Source of the DNA: Haoranjiania flava
GTDB taxonomy: Bacteria > Bacteroidota > Bacteroidia > Chitinophagales > Chitinophagaceae
Direction: 5' to 3'
Length of the DNA: 64,000 nt
Assembly (NCBI RefSeq): GCF_025631005.1
Contig: NZ_JAOTPL010000003.1
Span: 1 to 64,000 of the forward strand
The notes under the pieces: model-generated
What the model was told of the DNA's origin: nothing
The model's input: only the letters and a program-made list of their open reading frames with translations
Databases searched by the model: none
Translations under genes and position numbers: made by a program
Shown here: positions 62,422 through 64,000 of the stretch, piece by piece
Numbering within the stretch: the stretch's first letter is position 1
Layout: each line of letters opens with the position of its first letter

Positions 62422-63018
62422 ATGATTGCTTTTGTGAAGGGGAAATTTGTGAATAAAACGCCGGCCAATGTGATAGTTGATGTGAATGATCTGGGCTACG
62501 ACGTAAACATCAGCCTGCACACGTATTCAGCCATTGCAGAGCTTGACAGCGGGCTTCTGTACACGCATCTGCAGATTACGGAAAACGCGCAGACACTCTA
62601 TGGATTCTTTTCCTTGCAGGAAAAGGAATTATTCCTGCAACTGATCAATGTATCGGGAGTGGGCGCTTCTACCGCGCGCATGATGTTGTCCGGCATGAAG
62701 CCGGAAGAGATTGTAAAAGCCATTGTGCAGCAAAACGTAAAGCAGCTTGAAACCATCAAAGGCATCGGTAAAAAAACGGCCGAGCGGCTGATCGTGGAGC
62801 TCAAAGATAAGCTGGCTAAGCAACACAATGAAAATGTTGCAGGCGTAAGTGATGTAGCATCCGTGAGCTTCAGCAACGTAGGCGCAGATGCAGTAACCGC
62901 GTTGATAGCGCTGGGTATCAACCGGCTGATGGCTGAGAACGCCGTGAAGAAAGCTGAAGAAACTTTAAACAATCCCAGGGTGGAAGAGCTTATTAAAACA
63001 GCTTTGAAGAATATTTGA
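62422..63018 (+). CDS. ruvA: Holliday junction branch-migration protein RuvA
   Basis: DNA-binding partner of the RuvB motor at Holliday junctions. OB-fold start MIAFVKGKFVNKTPANVIVD, HhH pairs LFLQLINVSGVGASTARMML and LETIKGIGKKTAERLIVELK, and the C-terminal UBA-like domain ADAVTALIALGINRLMAENA, followed by AVKKAEETL. The length of 198 is normal. No large sprA gene follows within the window, although in several Bacteroidota I recall ruvA being followed by sprA. Confidence 0.97.
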   Translation: MIAFVKGKFVNKTPANVIVDVNDLGYDVNISLHTYSAIAELDSGLLYTHLQITENAQTLYGFFSLQEKELFLQLINVSGVGASTARMMLSGMKPEEIVKAIVQQNVKQLETIKGIGKKTAERLIVELKDKLAKQHNENVAGVSDVASVSFSNVGADAVTALIALGINRLMAENAVKKAEETLNNPRVEELIKTALKNI

Positions 63019-63238
63019 TAAGCCGCCACTCGCCGCGACCGCTCTCTCCGATGAGATGGAGTAAGCGCTTATGGTTTCCTGCTCTGCCATGCCGGCGAAT
63101 CATAGCCTAAGCGTGCTTCAAAAGTGTTGCAGGTTAAACCTTTTTGGTTGTTTTGCAGCGTAGTAAAGAATAATGAATAATTAAGGCGTCTTCTCTAACT
63201 TTTTTCCCATGTGTGTATATTTATTTTTTCTTTATGGA
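63019..63238. other. gene-free stretch with leader-like end
   Basis: No gene visible. On the minus strand the decayed repeat D is followed by a 28-nt leader and an ATG at 63210 (ACACATGGGAAAAAAG) that opens only a nine-codon frame ending TAA. The remaining sequence has no clear pattern. Confidence 0.5.
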
Positions 63239-63303
63239 CACATGGAATAGCCTTTACTCATTACCGGTTGGTATAGATTCCTAATCTTTATGGTTATTTC
63301 TTG
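63239..63303 (-). repeat. solitary hairpin/mini-ORF repeat unit D (decayed)
   Basis: A single unit: arms CACATGGAATAGCC and GGTTATTTCTTG as written on plus, with the central GGTTGGTATAGATTCCTAATC block. The start-like ATG has become AAG. The inner hairpin is of long type but the tail is of short type, so it may be a recombinant. The 28-nt leader and an ACACATG follow at 63210, but no gene stands there. Confidence 0.75.
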
Positions 63304-63779
63304 ATAAAAAAGTTACAAAAAAATCAAGCCGGCATGAGGTGGCCTGCGCACAAGTTCTGCCCGGGAAAACTTTGTGCTCCCGGTACAATTCCTGCTGACT
63401 GTCATCAACTACTGAATCCCATTTATATGCCGCGCAGCAGGAATCACTGTTACGCACAGTTTTCCCTTCCACTGGCATGCCGGCATAGCCTAACCTTGGC
63501 ATGCATTAAATAATACAGCTTATTAAGTCGGTTAGCAGCAGACGACTCTCTTTGGAAGTTTAAAATAATTGGATCGCTCAGATCAAACGCGTACCCTGAA
63601 GCCCATTGCTTCCGGCCAGGCCAATGTGCGCAGGTCACCTCAGCAGCCATACCTTCGGTCCTTTTTGCGGCATGCAAAAAGCATAATTTTTTATTTGACG
63701 CAAAGCATGGATGTCAGGTAACATACTTAACACTGCAGTACATCTCACTTCTTACTTTTCACCAATCATCATAACTCTC
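63304..63779. other. gene-free stretch before ybeY
   Basis: About 475 bp with only a hairpin CTTTTTGC-GGCAT-GCAAAAAG at 63660-63680. Short frames on both strands have no start context or motif. It may hold the remains of a lost gene after repeat D. Confidence 0.4.
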
Positions 63780-64000
63780 TTATCTCTTGTTTTGTAAAAA
63801 CTCATCCATATACTGATCTTCCATATCGCGCATCACCAGTTTCTGGTGCGCTGTTTTATCTTTGTAGCCGCAGAGGTGCAATGCACCGTGAATGATCACA
63901 CGCAGGCATTCATTGAAAAAAGGAACATCAAGCACTTCAGCATTTTCTTTTACACGATCAATGCTGATGTAGATCTCGGCAGTAATATTATCATCTTCAC
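63780..64000 (-). CDS. ybeY: endoribonuclease YbeY (partial, C-terminal part)
   Basis: The minus frame that runs off the right edge ends at TAA (63780-63782). It shows the YbeY metal site IIHGALHLCGYKDKT, then QKLVMRDMEDQYM. YbeY is a zinc-dependent rRNA maturation and quality-control RNase. In Bacteroidota the site often reads HGxLHLCGYKDK where others have HGxLHLxGYDH. The N-terminal half lies outside the window. Confidence 0.9.
   Translation of the reverse strand, partial: EDDNITAEIYISIDRVKENAEVLDVPFFNECLRVIIHGALHLCGYKDKTAHQKLVMRDMEDQYMDEFLQNKR

Noticed and set aside
1..64000. Insertion sequences or transposases
   Set aside because: No DDE, HUH or serine/tyrosine recombinase motif was found in any frame of the window.

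Overview
The window looks like a chromosomal segment of a Bacteroidota bacterium, most likely a Chitinophagaceae-type member (lineage is inference). Signs are the TamB/TamL pair, a CtaA/COX15 heme A synthase, lipoboxes of the form LLxSC, a TonB-dependent receptor with N-terminal accessory domains, A-rich leaders without Shine-Dalgarno sequences, and TAnnTTTG promoter -7 boxes. Most of it is ordinary housekeeping DNA.

Layout: 286-3646 is a minus-strand run (cyclophilin, lipoprotein, LptF/G permease, GNAT, rnhB); 3724-5563 is ctaA plus an inositol-phosphatase gene. 5665-10240 is an accessory block with a LuxR-type regulator, a secreted DFW-tailed protein and a Sel1-repeat protein, with hairpin-repeat arrays between them. 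10474-16478 holds a phosphoesterase/beta-propeller fusion, nth and a metal-handling cluster (HMA protein, HMA-TonB receptor, HYC_CC_PP protein). 16559-29393 holds pta-ackA, a GH109-like lipoprotein, trmB-atl-omega-amidase, ridA, tsaB and others. 29452-35057 holds recN, two parS-like palindromes, mnmG and nadA, followed at 35058-35468 by a DnaA-box-bearing gap that is a candidate replication origin. 35913-40609 is an AT-rich island: a type IIG restriction-modification gene and a membrane-protein gene abutting a wrecked ABC permease. 41081-49617 holds uvrD/pcrA, a flippase-like gene, an acyl-CoA ligase, two tRNA-Leu genes and an isoaspartyl peptidase. 49818-50841 is a sigma factor gene with the largest repeat array. 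51171-63018 holds DUF2130, tamL, tamB, a small envelope operon, fabH and ruvA; the window ends inside ybeY.

The most unusual signal is a family of about ten imperfect hairpins at four loci (6419-6585, 8657-8824, 50363-50840, 63239-63303). Each intact unit consists of a roughly 60-80 nt hairpin and an A-rich leader of about 28 or 43 nt. The unit then ends in ACACATGAAA, which is either the start of a real gene (LuxR regulator, Sel1 protein, sigma factor) or the start of the next hairpin, where it reads ATG-AAA-TAG or ATG-AAA-TAA. The arrays thus look like repeated translation-start cassettes carrying two-codon mini-ORFs upstream of three unrelated genes. Function is unknown; a regulatory leader, a RAYT/REP-like mobile hairpin, or an expanding 5'-leader repeat are all possible.
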